The notes below the pieces were generated by a model that searched no databases, was not told the DNA's origin, and worked only from the letters and a program-made list of their open reading frames with translations. Below, piece by piece: positions 39,101 through 52,716 of a stretch of DNA of 64,000 bases. The position numbers and the translations under genes are program-made. The stretch spans positions 33,560,433 to 33,624,432 of the forward strand of contig OZ021724.1 in assembly GCA_963978545.1 (NCBI GenBank). Direction: 5' to 3'. Position 1 is the first letter of the stretch, and the number at the start of each line of letters is the position of its first letter. This stretch comes from Linyphia triangularis. Its lineage: Eukaryota > Arthropoda > Arachnida > Araneae > Linyphiidae.

Positions 39101-42100
39101 GCAATTTTTTAAGGTAAGAGAAATTAAAAAGCTTTTTATATTCTGCACAAATAAATCTTACAAAAATTGACAAAGTTAGAATGCACCACAGAAAAGCTCA
39201 GCTGAGAAATATGAATTAACAGTATGGGAGAAAGGAAAACTAAACTACACAAAGTGTTATGAAAAATTATTTAAAAAAAAATAGTCAGCTAGTTATCCCA
39301 CTTGGATTTCAATTGATAAAAGTTGAAAAGTAATTTTAAAAATTAAATTATTTTAAATCATTATTCATTCGGAAATTCAAGAGAAAGGCATAAAAAAGCT
39401 TATTTCCCTGCTCATCAAAACTTACTCAATATTTTCACTTAAATTATAACTTACACGCAATCTTTGATGTACATTAATATTAACTATTAAAATTGTGTAT
39501 GATTATTTAATATGATATAATTAAATTTAAAGTATGAAGGATAGAGAAAACTTATTAATCATTTATGAAGATCAGCATTTTCTTGAATTAAGGAAATAGT
39601 TTTGGAAGAAAATAGTTATCATAAGATTGTTTGTAACCGATTAAATATTTTATCAAGGATACATAGTTTATTTATCCTTCCAATTTAATGCATTATTTTT
39701 TGTCTGGTGTTAGCCGCACAATTTACTCAAAGTATACAGTTGTCAAGACCTTAGTGAATAAATAATTGCTTTTAAATATAGTTCATTTGTTCATGAGTTC
39801 CATATCTTATTTAAGTGACAGATTGGGGGGATATCATACAGAATCACGAATTCTGAAATGAGAATAGATATGTATAGCCATATCTATAAATGAATAATCC
39901 ATTTACAATTTAAATGTTTTTGACTTGGTAAGAGCCTATTAAAGTATTAAATAGCCTGTGTACTAAAATTGTTTTTTTAGAATTTCATAATTTTTTTTTA
40001 TACATTAAGATCTAAACATAGTATTGTGATTTACCCTACACTTTTAGAACCCTATTTTAAATTTAAAAATTTAAATGTGAACTATCAAGTTCATAAAAAA
40101 TATAAACAGAGCTTGCAGTTTCAAAGGACTTTATTGCACTAAGCTTGAAATATTACATGACATGTAAGTTTTGATATATAAATCCATAAAAATATTTAAC
40201 AGTCTTAAAGAATTATCTTTAAAAAATATAACAAATAACAGCTTTAGACTAGACACTGCAAACAAAACATCACAGGAAAACAAGGAATATAGGAGGAAAT
40301 CCAAGAGTTGACAATTGGATTCCATAAGGCACTTATTCTGGGAAGAAAAATTGCTGTAACAGGAAAAACCAAAGACACCAGAATTTTAGAAGTTGTTAAT
40401 TGAAAGTAAAACAAAAGCATGTTAAATGTTAACTATATAATTTTAATACTATAATTTTTTTTCTGTAGATTTTGCAAATCAAGAAATAACAGAAAAAGAA
40501 AATTAAATCCAAACATGAAATGTTAAAGTATTTTCTATAGATTATTTTGATTTTATATTTACAATAAACTAAATCGAAAATATACAAAATAAATATATTA
40601 AAATTAAGCTGTAAATCAATAAAACTAACTTAATAAAATTATTTAATTAAAAATATTTTTAAAAATAATAAGTAATAAAATTTAATTAAATAAAAAGCAA
40701 TTTCAAAATAATATTTAAATATAATTCAGCATAGCAAATATCTTTCCAGGGCAAGTACTTTAATAAAATAAAACATACTGAATTTTGAAAAAAATGCTAA
40801 ATAAATCTTTTATATATTAGAGAATGTCTTGATTCAAGTTGGAATAAAAATTTAACAGCATGATATGAGGAGCAAAATGAACCTTGAATTTTTTATGTCA
40901 GTCAAGAAATTTAAACAGAGTTCACAAATAGCATCAACTTAAATTTTCAGACAATCTAAATTTGATATAACTATTTCTAAATCTACAATACCTTCTGAAA
41001 CTCATTTATATAATGAAGTATAACCAATTATTCAAAAATTTCCAAAGGCGTGTTTGAAAAAGGTTGTATAAATTATGCTTTATATCTGCTTTTTTTAAAG
41101 GCAACTGGAACAATTCTTCTCTAAAATAACGTTGTGATGTATTAAAAATAAAACATATCGATAAGTTTTCATTTAATACACATATAGTTTCTATCGTAAT
41201 ACTAAAGGAAGTTTTTTGGTAAAATGTAAATTTAAATCGATTTTGACATCGTAAAAACCCATGAAAGTTAGCTTGTGGAAGGTATGTTTTAATTTTGACT
41301 TAATTACTTTTAAGTTTAAATAAAACATTAATCTATAAACCAATATAGTTTAAAAAAGACTTAAATGGTTATAAGCTACAACAATTCTGAGCCTTAGATT
41401 AATTTTCTCTTCGAAATGAGATTATTCAATGTTTTATATGTTATTATATAAAGGAATTAAATTTAACTAAACATACTGTTAATTGCAATATAATGGAAAA
41501 TGACTGCAAGAAATCTATGTTTTATAAACTTTTCAGTAGTTATACAAATATTAAATAAGCCACATGTCATTCCCAAAAAGTTTTTCAGTTCAATGGCTAT
41601 AGAAAGTAATTGAGAGAACATTGCAATAAATGTCAAGTAGTTATTTTGACTATTCAATATTAACATACACTTTTGGTTGCTCAACCTTAATTTTTTAAAA
41701 ACAATTTTTAGATCCTGGTTGCATCTTTAACAAATTAATGATGGTTGGCAAAAAAACGTGCCAATTGAAATTTTTTCTTTGCTAACAAATTTCGATTGTG
41801 GATCTGCTTAACGTTTTTTAAAAATCATAAAAATAATCTTCCAAAAAATCTGAAAAATTCAAATTATACCTTGAATGATCTAAATAAACAAGGTAAAAGT
41901 TCAAAATACTAACTGCTTATCCATTTCAAAGTAGTCTTTAATGGGTTAATACTGGAATTTTTATTTTTCTGACTTCAATATTTACAGAAAATAATTTTTG
42001 GATTTGAAATGTTAATGGAAATTTTAACTACTGAGACGTCCTTCTAGAACATCCAACAAATTCAAACCAATAATGTTCATGTTAGTGTGGTTGAGAATTA

Positions 42101-45100
42101 CTCTCATTCAGTACTTCATCCTTATTCAATACAAGTTCAATTAATGTATTTAAGGATTAATAATGAGAAATTTATACACAAGAGGGCTTATAGAAAATCA
42201 GTACAGTCCAGTTTATATAAAGTCATTGGTTTAAAATAAAATAAACTTAATTCGAAAAATAAAAAAAATACAAGCCCAAAGTGAGTTATAAGTTATGAAC
42301 AACTTTTACAACACATGCATTTTTAATTGATACAACTTCATGCCTAGGAAGCACTAGGTTAAATCTATAAAAAATAACTTTTTATATTTTTATTGAAGTT
42401 AGTCAATTTGTATGAATAGTAAGGAATTTGCAAAAAAATCGAATTTCCGATTTTCTTTGACGATAACCCTTAAAAACTAGACAATTGATGAAAAAGTTAT
42501 ATTTTAAAAGTTTCAACTCAATTGCATAATGTTAAGACCTTCATCAACCCTAAAGCATTGAAAAACAGATTTTTTCTTTAAAAAATGGGGGCATGGTTTT
42601 GCTGTAAAATTTGAACGGTTAGTCCTATGAAAGGGTGTGTATTGCAATTTTGTAGAGAATGTTCCTGTATTCAATTTTTATACCTACAACTTGTTAGAAA
42701 AATGTATGGATTTAACTGTGTTGCTTACAATTCTAAAACATTTGACAATTTCCTGCCACTTAAAAAAAAATTTAAGTCTTCATTCCAAGCATCAGGATCA
42801 GAAATTAGGAAATACGTTGAACTTCTGACAGAAGTTCAATGTTAGTAGTGTAAAAAAGTAATTGACTTTTTTATCCAAAAAAGAAAGAGCTACCACCAAA
42901 GTAATTTAGGATTTAACTATCCTATCATTGTTAATGTTTCCTCCCACAAGCTCAAAAAGCTTCTATAACTAATCATCACTGTTCTGCTCGAAGAAGACAA
43001 TTTTGTAGCCAATTTTATTCAGATTTTTTAGGGTAATATTTTAATAAAAAAATGCTTGCTCTTTTTTAAAATAACACATGATTTATAAGTTTAGACAATG
43101 TCCCTTTTAAAATGTTTTAATTAATTTTTTCATAATTATGATTTCTGAACAACTACAAATTTTGATTTGGGCCCAATGTAGCTTCAGGATCATTGAATGA
43201 AACTTAGACATAAACGTTAATTATAAATAAACAAATGCTTCTGATTGCATATACCTCATAATCACTTAGAGAAAACCTGATATCTGAAAACAATTTTTTT
43301 TCTAAGTAAATGGCCGTTATCCATTTGCCAAACTGGCCCTCTGAATGAAATGTCTTTTGGAGCGCAACACAGGAAAATATAAACATAACTGCAGAAATTC
43401 TTTACAATCATGACTGGGTTTAAAACATGGTTTTACATTATGAAAAGAAACTAGAAATCTATTCAAGATTGTTAAAATTTATTTTAAATTTGATCTGTTC
43501 ATAATAAACAGCGATTTTATAATTTTATTTATGAATTTTGGACTATCCTATCTGCAATCGTTTAAAAATGCAGGCTATGGACCAGTTGTTGAAACTATTT
43601 TTCAATCATAAAAGGCCTTCAGTATTATTTCCAAAAAGTGGTGGTTGCAAGCCAAGTATAAAAAATCTGTTTCAATTACTTGTTCCTATAAAAAACAGAT
43701 TCCTCTCAAACAATAAATCAATAAGCACACATTTTCAAGACATATTACATATGTAAGGATATACAACAGCAGTGCTTTGATTGATGGATTTGAATGCAAT
43801 TTGATTGATGGAATTTGATGGGTAGATTTGAATATAACAACAATGCTTTGTTTGATGATGTATGATAAAGCGAATTTTTGTTATTTTTCCTTTCATACCA
43901 TGAAAATCTCATTTATATTTCTTCAGCACAGTAATCAAAGAACTTAAAAGAGTAAAAATTAAAGTCAGGAATATTCTCTATAAAACAAGACAAAAAATAC
44001 TTTTCTAGGACAAACTGTTCCAATTTTTTATTGAAACTATACTATAAAAATAGCTGTTTTTAAAACTTTTTGGCTGATGAGGTAAGTATTAACCTTATCT
44101 AATAGGGTTTAAATTTTGTCAATTTATTTTTTAGAAGAATTTTCAACTTTTTAGGAGTTGTCGTTGAAGATATAAAGAAAAAAATATTTCCATATGTGTT
44201 ACAACCTCTTTAATGAAGTGTTGCGTTTCGCATAAAAAATTTAACTTACTGTATTTCTATAATAAACATAGAAATAATTAAATAAATATATCAACTATTT
44301 TTACATTTTTAAACATGATGAAAAATAATTTTCGACTATTTCCAACAACAGATTCTAACAAATCAACAAATACTCTACAGATCCTGAAACCATTGGCTAT
44401 AACTGTTATGAATTTGTTAAATAAATAAAATTCAGAGTAAAAATATTATCCTTCCAAATTTAATAAAATTCAGAATAAAAATATTATCCTTCCAAATTTA
44501 ATTTAAAAAAAAGTAAAACTTGCATGAGTAGGTTAGTTCTTATAACAGGAATGAAACAATTTGAATCAGAATGATTTGAATAACACAATTACATTTTAAG
44601 AAAAAATTATGTGTTAGAAATTTAAAATAACCACAATAGTAATATTATATTAGTAATAGTGTATTAGATTTCTTGATCACAGTTTACAAAATCTGAGACA
44701 TTTACTTTAGGAGAGTGCATCAAACGTATCATTGGCTGCAATATTATTGGCTGCCACATTTTGAAGTAACAATTGCTTCCTATGTTTTCCAAAACTTTCT
44801 GATATATTTTAAGAAACAATAATTTCTGAAGTAATCCTAGATTTTTCAATTTCTACATTGCTGAGCAGCCAGCTGCAGTTTTTCGTTTTCATTAAAACTT
44901 TTAAAACGAACACGTTTTCAATATATATTTTGATATGAAAGTACAAGTCTGAAAGTTAAAATCCAACAAGCCTGAAAATACTTATAAAAATGAAATACCT
45001 TTAGATGTTGCAAAGTTGATCTCATGACTAAACTATAATTAAATTTTAGGTAACATTTATAAAAATATTTTATACAAAAAGTTGCACTTTTTGCAACTTG

Positions 45101-45411
45101 AAAGTCCTGTAGAAAAATACCAAGAGAAGAGTTAAAATAAAATAAAAAAATTACAAAAAAATTGGAATTTGAAATAATTGGGTGCCAATACATACACAAT
45201 TTTTCTACACAACTGATTAAAATCCTTATTCTAATTTAGTCAAACAAGACAAAGGTTAAGCAAATGAGGATGTTTAGGAATTTTTTTAAAATTATTTTAA
45301 TATAAATATAGTGTTTCATTATTTGGAAATTATACACATATGAACCTTTTAAACAACTTCTGGAAATAAATAAATGAAAATAAACTAAATAAATATTAAA
45401 GACATCTAAGC

Positions 45412-45449
<38 letters not shown>

Positions 45450-48346
45450 TTTTATCAAAAATACCTTCATTTTTACTTTTAGCATGACACTCGCTAAAAA
45501 ATTATCATCAAAGAAATAAGTGTTGTCCAACTTATGAACAATAATAAAACATGTGATATAAATAGAAGCATTTCTAAAATAATTGGCTTAAAAACTTACA
45601 CAATAAAGGAGCTGGCAAACAAAACCGGATTTGTCCACAGAACACCACATTAAAAAAAAATTCAGGCTCCTCACCAAACCCTCCTTTAATAATTCCTTTC
45701 AAAACCATTGCTAAAACATACCTTTTCAAGCAGATCTTTAATTTGGTCACCTTCTGTAAAAAACTTATTTGGGGATACGTCCAGTTTTGTTCTCCAGCTC
45801 CTCAAATACAAACTGCATCCTTATTTTAGCATTCCGAATAGTTTTCTCTAAACATCAGCTTAATATTGAAATTAATCTATTTTTTAATTTGAAAAAGCAT
45901 GCTAAAATTAGTAAACGAGTTTATCTATTTGAAATATAAATAATTAAACACTAGGTGGGTTTATTTGATTTATCACATTTTCAGTTTATTTTCAAAAGCA
46001 AATAATTTACCCTTGCATTTCAAATTAAGTAATAATCCCAAGTTATAATTTAATAATGATATAACAAAATAAGATAATATATTGATTTAGCATTAAAAAA
46101 AAGCTATTTTTAAATATTTACCTTAATTTTTTTTTTTTTTTAATTAAAAGTATATTGTTCCAGTGTTAGTAATTATAAGCTAAATTTATTTTGGTATTAT
46201 GTAAGGAAAATAGAGAAATTTGTTAGAATTTAATTTCAAATTGTAGAGCCGTTTGCATACTGCATGTTGAAATCGTTAAAGGACTCTCACTATATATCAT
46301 AAATATAACTGTTAATCTACTAAGATCTATTTTAAAATAATAAAAACTATAATAGTAACAGCTTTTTATAAAAATTTGAAAAGATGGGAAATGAGTATGC
46401 CACTTTAAATACTTTAAATTTCACCTAGGAATAAACAGATTAAATTATGAAACTCTCGACTATTTATTTAGAATCAACAATTTAGAATTAGAAAAAATGA
46501 AAATACCTTTAAATATTTAATGTATAAAGCAAGTAATTCAATTATAATTCTTACAGAAGAAAGCATAATGTTATTGATAATGACTGTATGCTATGATTGA
46601 AAAACTGTAATTTAATTATAATTTATTAAAAAAGGCATCAATCTCCATTTTGGTTACCATATTTCTTTCATATATTTGGAATTTTGAAAAACTACTTAAG
46701 GAAAATACACTTGACAAAAAATGAAATTGTTATTGTTATTATAATTATATATTTTTTTTTACCTTATTAGAAATAAAAGTTAAGTTTAAGTTCCTAAAAA
46801 TGCATTTCTTGTGATAAATACCTTTCTTAGCCAATAACGATTCAATTGTCAACAACAATCATAAGAATTCTAGGCAATTTTTCTATATTTAAAATCATTG
46901 TTTTAACACAATAAAAAATTTTCTTAATTTGATAAATAATAATATTTATCTTAGTATCATTTTTCACTTGCTTACAACACAAACAAACACCTACCTGTTC
47001 CTGAGTAGATATATAGTCATCAATGAAAGGTATTCCTTCCAGATGTCCATCACTAAAAATAATAATTACTAATAAGATATAACATGAAATAAATAATTTA
47101 TTAACTACATACAGAGTTGTATCTAATTTTTTTAAATAATCAGATTAAAAGAAAAAAAGTAGATAGGTAAGTTTCTATTAATTTCACAAATAGCTATAAA
47201 ATTATTAAACATTTGCACACACATCTTTAATTTTAGTAAAGATACTTTAGGAGGAAGTGAAAAGTCTACCGGAGTCTATGCCATTTTAAGGGACAATCAA
47301 ACGATTCTCCTGATCTAAATTTTTTTAATTTTCTCTAGCAAATTTTTACATTATGCAATCTCAAATGTTTTCTAGAATTTTATTACTTTATATTTGGATT
47401 TTATTCAGAATTATTTTTTAGAAAAGTCATTAAAAAATGTGGAAGTTGACTAGATATTAAAAAAAAAAAAAAAAAAAAAAAAATGGTGAGAGAAATTAAA
47501 AAATCCTTTAATATATAAACCTGAAATACTATTATTTATGGTTAGAAATCAAAAATACCTCAAAAACTTAATTTGGAATGAGGAAAATACATTATGTCAA
47601 AAGCGATAATTTGTTGATTGGTGTTTTTTTTCAAATAAAATGGATTTTGGATGAAACACCATCTATCGATTTTCCTGTGAAAAGAGAAAAGATACAACTC
47701 CAAATTAGTTCTACTCTCTTCCCAGACAGTTCGACCCCTTAATAAGAACCCTTTGCTAGGATGGGATTGTTGTGGTTGACATGCCTGAGGAATTAATCCA
47801 AAAAGCATTGTTTCACATAGTATGGTCTCCACAATCTCAGCTGCTAAGGAGCTTTTTGGATTCTCAAGCAGGGATGAATAGACGAAAAAAGAGGGAAATA
47901 TAAGAAATTCGCCAAACGAAACGGCAGAAAAATATCCTTTCTGAATTTTTCTAAATTCTTTAAAATCTAAAATGATAAAATCATTGACAAAATAAAAAAA
48001 AAGCTGATATTTCTCTCTCTTTTTTTTTTTTTTACAAAATACTTTACTACTGACAAAATTACTTTTAACAATTTCAATCAAGGTAATTTAAACTAACTGT
48101 AGATATTGGATTTTTCAAGATGTTCTGAGCAACAAGAAGGGGTCTTCTGGTAAGCCTTTCAATGGGAACTGTTACACATTTGCATTTCAAATGGGAGAAA
48201 AGCTGGGGAGAGTTCAGAGTTAAAGCAATAAATGTATCATAAAATTTTATTGAATCTTACCCTCTCACACATGATATCCTAGCTACTGACATTTGAGATG
48301 GCCTTATGGTAGACCTTGTACCATCACTCCTAATCTCTGCTTCTTC
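33198..48346 (-). CDS. PAN2: PAN2 deadenylase catalytic subunit, C-terminal five exons (gene incomplete in window)
   Basis: Exons in transcript order: 48346-48261, 47052-46995, 36185-36006, 34321-34228, 33370-33198 (stop at 33198-33200). PAN2 is the DEDD exonuclease that, with PAN3, trims mRNA poly(A) tails in the cytoplasm. The exons read [20 protein letters not shown], then [32 protein letters not shown] with [35 protein letters not shown], and [20 protein letters not shown]. The Asp of NDFRV and the HDSIED motif supply conserved catalytic residues. The first acidic pair (normally AIDAE) is in an upstream exon not found here. All junctions are GT-AG with consistent phases. The 94-nt exon at 34228-34321 is easy to miss but fits both frame and family. 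The WD40, linker and UCH-like domains, about 1000 aa, are missing and are expected to the right of the window, beyond the transposon nest. Confidence 0.93.
33581..33706 (-). repeat. tRNA-derived SINE, copy 2 (in PAN2 intron)
   Basis: The reverse complement begins CTATGTGGTGGTCTTGTGTA and runs through TGCCTAGTGATCAGAACACC to GGTTCGACTCCTG, a B-box-like T arm. It shares leader and core with the plus-strand copy at 2534-2655. Confidence 0.7.
33916..34021 (-). repeat. tRNA-derived SINE, copy 3 (in PAN2 intron)
   Basis: The reverse complement contains TGCCTAGTGGTTAGAACACC and CCTGGTTCGGCTGCTGTTAG, closest to copy 2 about 200 bp away. The two copies flank a stretch with GAGTTGAGTGT repeats, so this may be one composite or two nearby insertions. 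Confidence 0.7.
34541..35075. repeat. Tandem repeats in the PAN2 intron, including a 43-bp period array
   Basis: The phrase TAATNAATCCACTTGC...CAATCAAGCTGAAAC recurs near 34568, 34710 and 35026. Within it, at about 34813-34915, a 43-bp unit (starting CTTTTACACATG) is repeated about 2.4 times with one or two changes. This lies between the 34228-34321 and 36006-36185 exons of PAN2 and does not disturb them. Confidence 0.7.
36186..46994 (-). other. Large PAN2 intron (10.8 kb)
   Basis: Separates two contiguous blocks of the nuclease domain. Mostly AT-rich DNA (70% or more A/T by eye) with a 32-base A run at 45416-45447. The only exon-like segment noticed is at 45725-45860 (minus), listed as a finding. 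No complete nested gene was recognised. Confidence 0.6.
47053..48260 (-). other. PAN2 intron between the two upstream exons
   Basis: Holds an A run at 47459-47483. A 173-codon open frame at 47560-48081 (minus) has no splice-compatible role, starts in a poly-lysine stretch from a T run, and has no recognised motif, so it is not called as a gene. Confidence 0.5.
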
Positions 48347-48489
48347 CTGAAAATTCTTTTCATTACATTTCTTGTGTGCTTAAATTAATTTACTTATTTT
48401 TAGAAAAACTATTAAATTGAAAATTAAAGAAACAAATATCTTTCTCTTTTGCTGCAATTGCAATTTAAAACAACAAAGAGTCTAAAGAA

Positions 48490-50860
48490 AACTAGGGGTG
48501 TGGAACATCGAACAACTTTCAATTACAGGCCAGTATGGGGATATTATTTTTTGCAATAGTTCTTGTATGGGTCGTTTTTTTTTTTTTTTTTTTTTTTTTT
48601 AAAGCCATCGTAAACATTGTGATTTTAGCGATGTATTTTTCAATAATCCTTATATTATCCTTCCTTATAAGTGAAACTGAGGGGGAGAAGAAAAAATGAC
48701 CGTTGATGAGTTATGCTCAAGGAAAGAGAACTCTGTGTTGAAGACATTCGTTTTTCGACTTTTTACGCCATTAAAGCATTTTTACGCAAATTTCAGAGAT
48801 GGGGATGTTTAAAACACCTTAAGAGGCATTAGCACAGCGATTTTTATCAAAATCGTTGTAGCCGTTTTTTAGCAATCATTGAAAAACAAGATTTTTTCAA
48901 TGGGAGCTACCTTATGCGCATTCACGATTTTGACGAAAACCTTAATGGTAGGTCCTTCAGGCATTTTCAACCCGCAAACCAAATTTGAACATTGTAGGTG
49001 AATTTGATTGGGAGTTATGCCGACCACATACACACATACACAGTGTGTATGTGTGTACGTGGTCAGCATAACTCCCAATCAAATTCACCTACATTAACAA
49101 AAAAAATTTCAGTCTGTGTGTATTACACACAGACTGAATTTTTTAGTCAGACACAGACAGTCATTTTTTATTGTTAATGTTAACAATTATGTTGTTATTT
49201 TTCGTCTACTCACCCGGGGCAACACGATGGCAAAAATATCAGGGTTCTAGCTATAATAGAAGCTGAGCTGTGAGAGGTTGAAAACGGGCCTAAGCTGTCA
49301 ACATAATTATACACTTGCATGTCTGCCGCTTTGTTATCGGACATGGCGGCGGACAACTGCCGCGTTCCTAGGTTATACTACTTTGTATAAAGATATAAGT
49401 ATTTTTATTAACAAATACTATTGTACTTGGTTAACTTTTAACTTTGGAGGGAACTTTTTACTTTCAATTATCCATATGTATACATAGGGTAATGAAAGTA
49501 TAGCATTTGGTCAAAAATAAAATCGATTTTTTTTGCATTTCTTCACGTTTTAGAACATCTGTATTTTAAAAAAGTGATATAGAAAAAATGTCTTTCTCTG
49601 TGTGTGTATGTATGTGGTCAGCATAACTTCCGAACAAATTGACCTACGATGTTCAAATTTGGTGTGGGTATTGGTGATGGCAATGGGACTTACCGTTAAG
49701 GTTTTCGTCAAAATCGTCCATGAGCGTAAAGTAGCTGCCATTGAAAAAATCATGTTTTTCAATAATTGCTAAAAAATGGCTCTAATGATTTTGATAAAAA
49801 TTGCTGTGGTAATGCCACTTAACGTATTCTAAATATCGAATATTCCTGTAAAAATGCTTTAATGGCGTAAAAAATCGAAAAACGAATGACTTTAACACAG
49901 AGTTCTCTTTCCTTGAGCATAGCTCATCAACGATTGTTTTTTCTCATCTTCTCAGTTTCACTTATAAGGAAAGATAATTTAAGAATAACTTTTTTTTTTT
50001 CTTTTTAAGACCCATATTGCAATTATTGTAAAAAATATCGCCAAACTGGCCATTTTTACTTTCAATTACCCATATGTATACATAGGGTAATGACAGTATA
50101 GCATTTGGTCAAAAAAAAAACTTTGATTTTTTTTTGCATTTCTCCACGTTTTGGAACATCCGGATTTTAAATTAGGGGTGTGGAATAATGCCACAACTTT
50201 CAATCACACTAAAATACTGAAGTGGATTTGTGACATTTACCATTTGTATATTTTCATCCTTCATTAAGAGTAAATGGCCAGTTTGGCAATAATTCTTGTA
50301 TGGGTCTTAAAAAAAATATACTTTCGATAATCCTGATATTATCCTTTATTATAAGCGAAACTGAGAGGAGAAGAAAAAACGATTGTTGATGAGGTAAGCT
50401 CAAGGAAAGAGAACTCTGTGTTGTAGGCATTCATTTTTAACTTTTTACGCCATTAAAGCATTTTTAAGGAAATTTCAGTGGTAGGGATGTTTAGAACACC
50501 TTAAAAGACATTAGCACAGCGATTTTTATCAAAATCGTCAGAGCCGTTTTTTAGCAATCATTGAAAAACATGATTTTTTTTAATGGCAAGGCATGCACGA
50601 TTTTGACAAAAACCTTAATGGTAGGTCCGATGACCATCACTAACCCTCATATCAAATTTGAACATTGTAGGTAAATTTTTTCGGGAGTTATGCTGACCAC
50701 AAACACAAATTTTTTCTAGATCACTTTTTTGAAATCAATGTTCCAAAACGTGGGAAAATGCAAAAAAAAATTAGATTTTTTTTTGACTGAATGCTATACT
50801 TTCATTACCTTATGTATAATACATATGGGTAATTGAAAGTAAAAAATAAGCTTTAAAAAA
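48490..50860. repeat. Inverted and direct repeat cluster (fold-back mobile element family)
   Basis: One unit appears three times. It runs from GGGGTGTGGAA(C/T)AAT-type starts through GAGAACTCTGTGTT, TTTTTAGCAATCATTGAAAA and AACCTTAATGGTAGGTCC to GGGAGTTATGC(C/T)GACCAC. It is direct at about 48490-49060, inverted at about 49590-50030 and direct at about 50170-50720. A palindromic end motif (CTTTCAATTACCCATATGTA and its inverse) occurs at about 49463-49507, 50060-50104 and 50800-50846. A near-perfect hairpin with GT/CA repeats sits at 48990-49095. No coding capacity. A T run is at 48575-48600. Confidence 0.7.
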
Positions 50861-51984
50861 AATTAATAATAGAAAAGTACTTGGTATAAAATTTTAATTA
50901 TCTATGAAAGTTTTCTGTATTAAAAGATAGTATATAGATTGAGAACACATTTTGAAAGAAAGTTTCTTAAAAATATCCAACTTTAAATATCGAAGTCACT
51001 GCAAATTTTTTTTATATAAGCATAAAATAATTCTTCAAATTTCTGTTCACCATTTTGTTTTTTCCAAGTTTGCTTTAAGAAGCACAGAATCTCCCAGAAA
51101 TATTTTTTTTTTATTATTATTTTACTATGTTCCTGGAATCCTCACAAGAAATTTTTATTAATTTTTTTTTTTTTTTTTTTTTAATATAGTACTTCTCTCT
51201 TGATACTCAAAATAAATATATTTCATGCATGTTATTCAACTGCACAATTTATTTAACAGGGTTCCTACTCTTTTTTCAAACTGAAAATTAAGGAGTTTTT
51301 AAGGACTCTTAAAGGACCCACAAATATTTATTAAGGACCTTTAAAAACACGACAAAAATTATAATACACCTTCACAGTAAATCACGTTGGGATATAATTA
51401 TTAACCCTATCACTGCACGAAACGCTTCTTGCCAGACATCTTTGAGCTTTGCAAAGAGCGTGCAAAATGCTGTAAAATGTGCTTGTATATTACGCAGAAA
51501 TGAGGAAAATCTAACACCATCTGTTAATCAGGATTTGAATAAACAATTAAACATAACACAAAAGCCCACATGAAATCATGAACAGGGAAAGAGCAGGTTG
51601 CACAGTTAAATAGATGGCAAAAATGCATCCTCGCGGAAATCGCGGGCTACGCAAATTTTGGTACTTCTATGTAGCCCGCGGAAATCATGGGATGTGCAGC
51701 GAGAGGGTTTAATAAAATATAGTACACAACTTTATCTATAACTATCTTTTTTTGGGTTAGGACGAAAAGTATGTTTTTCATACAGGGTGTCTACTAAATT
51801 TCTGTAGGTCCATTTAGGGAATTTTTCGAGGCCTTTTAGAGACTTTCGAAATAAATTCACGATACGATTTAACACAATTATGTGAGTCAGTTAAATGCAA
51901 TTATACTTTAAAATCGCACTTTTTTCATTGTTTACAGTCTAATCTCGAGAAAAGAGGACTCAAGTATCAAATTTCAACTTTAAT
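50861..51984. other. Non-coding stretch with repeat debris
   Basis: No gene. Contains a T run at about 51161-51182, and short pieces starting ACAGGGTTCCTACTC (51258) and ACAGGGTGTCTACTAAA (51783) that resemble ends of hAT-type MITEs, without matched partners. Confidence 0.4.
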
Positions 51985-52620
51985 AAACTGTTTTGCAAAT
52001 AATTTTTTATAACAACGTATAAAAAATTAAAATTTTTAATAATATTAAATAGGAAATAGCGGGGAAAAAAGCACTTTTTCACATTAGTGTGGAAAAATAC
52101 TTTCTCGTGCTCAAATATTATATAGTCTTGATATTGAAACGACATACTTTTAGAAGAAATGTATTAACTTGAGTTGCCAACAATAATGAATGTATGAATT
52201 AAAAATATTTTTTATAACAACGAGCAAAGAATTAAACTTTTTTAATCATTTTGAATAAAAAAAAGTGATTAAAGTAGCAATTTTTCGCGAAGAGTGCGGA
52301 AAGTGCGGAGTGCCTCGTGCCCAAATATCATACTGTCTTGGTATTGAACTAACTTATATTCTGAAGAAATTCATTGACTCGAGTAGCCACTTGTTAATAA
52401 ATATATGTATTAAAAATATTTCTTGCACGTGATTATAAAAAATATTGTATGCAACACGTGGGAAAATACTTTATCAAACTCGGAAAATTATTCAACTTGT
52501 GCTATCGCACTTGTCAAATAAATGTTTTACCTCATTTGAAAAGTATTACTTTAACCACTACTTGCATAAATAATTATTTTGGACGTGATTATAAAAAATA
52601 TTGTATGCAACACGTGAGAA
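51985..52620. repeat. Diverged tandem repeat, about 200-bp unit, three copies
   Basis: Blocks containing ATAACAACG(T/A)..AAA, CTCGTGC(T/C)CAAATAT and TTGATATTGAA-like phrases repeat at about 51985, 52205 and 52420. The last block carries TATTGTATGCAACACGTG twice (near 52442 and 52598). No ORF of note. Confidence 0.55.
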
Positions 52621-52701
52621 AATACATTTTCAAACTCGTTAACTTATTTGACAAGTGCGATAGCACGAGTCAAATAAGTTAACGAGTTTGAAAATGTATT
52701 T
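52620..52701. repeat. Perfect 33-bp-arm palindrome
   Basis: The left arm 52620-52652 and right arm 52669-52701 are exact reverse complements. The 16-base loop holds a further GTGC/GCAC pair, so a long hairpin can form. Confidence 0.9.
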
Positions 52702-52716
52702 CTTTCCCAACTACAT

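Noticed and set aside
47560..48081. 173-codon open frame on the minus strand between PAN2 exons
   Set aside because: It starts in a poly-lysine stretch from a T run, has no recognised motif, and sits within an intron whose flanking exons already join in correct phase.
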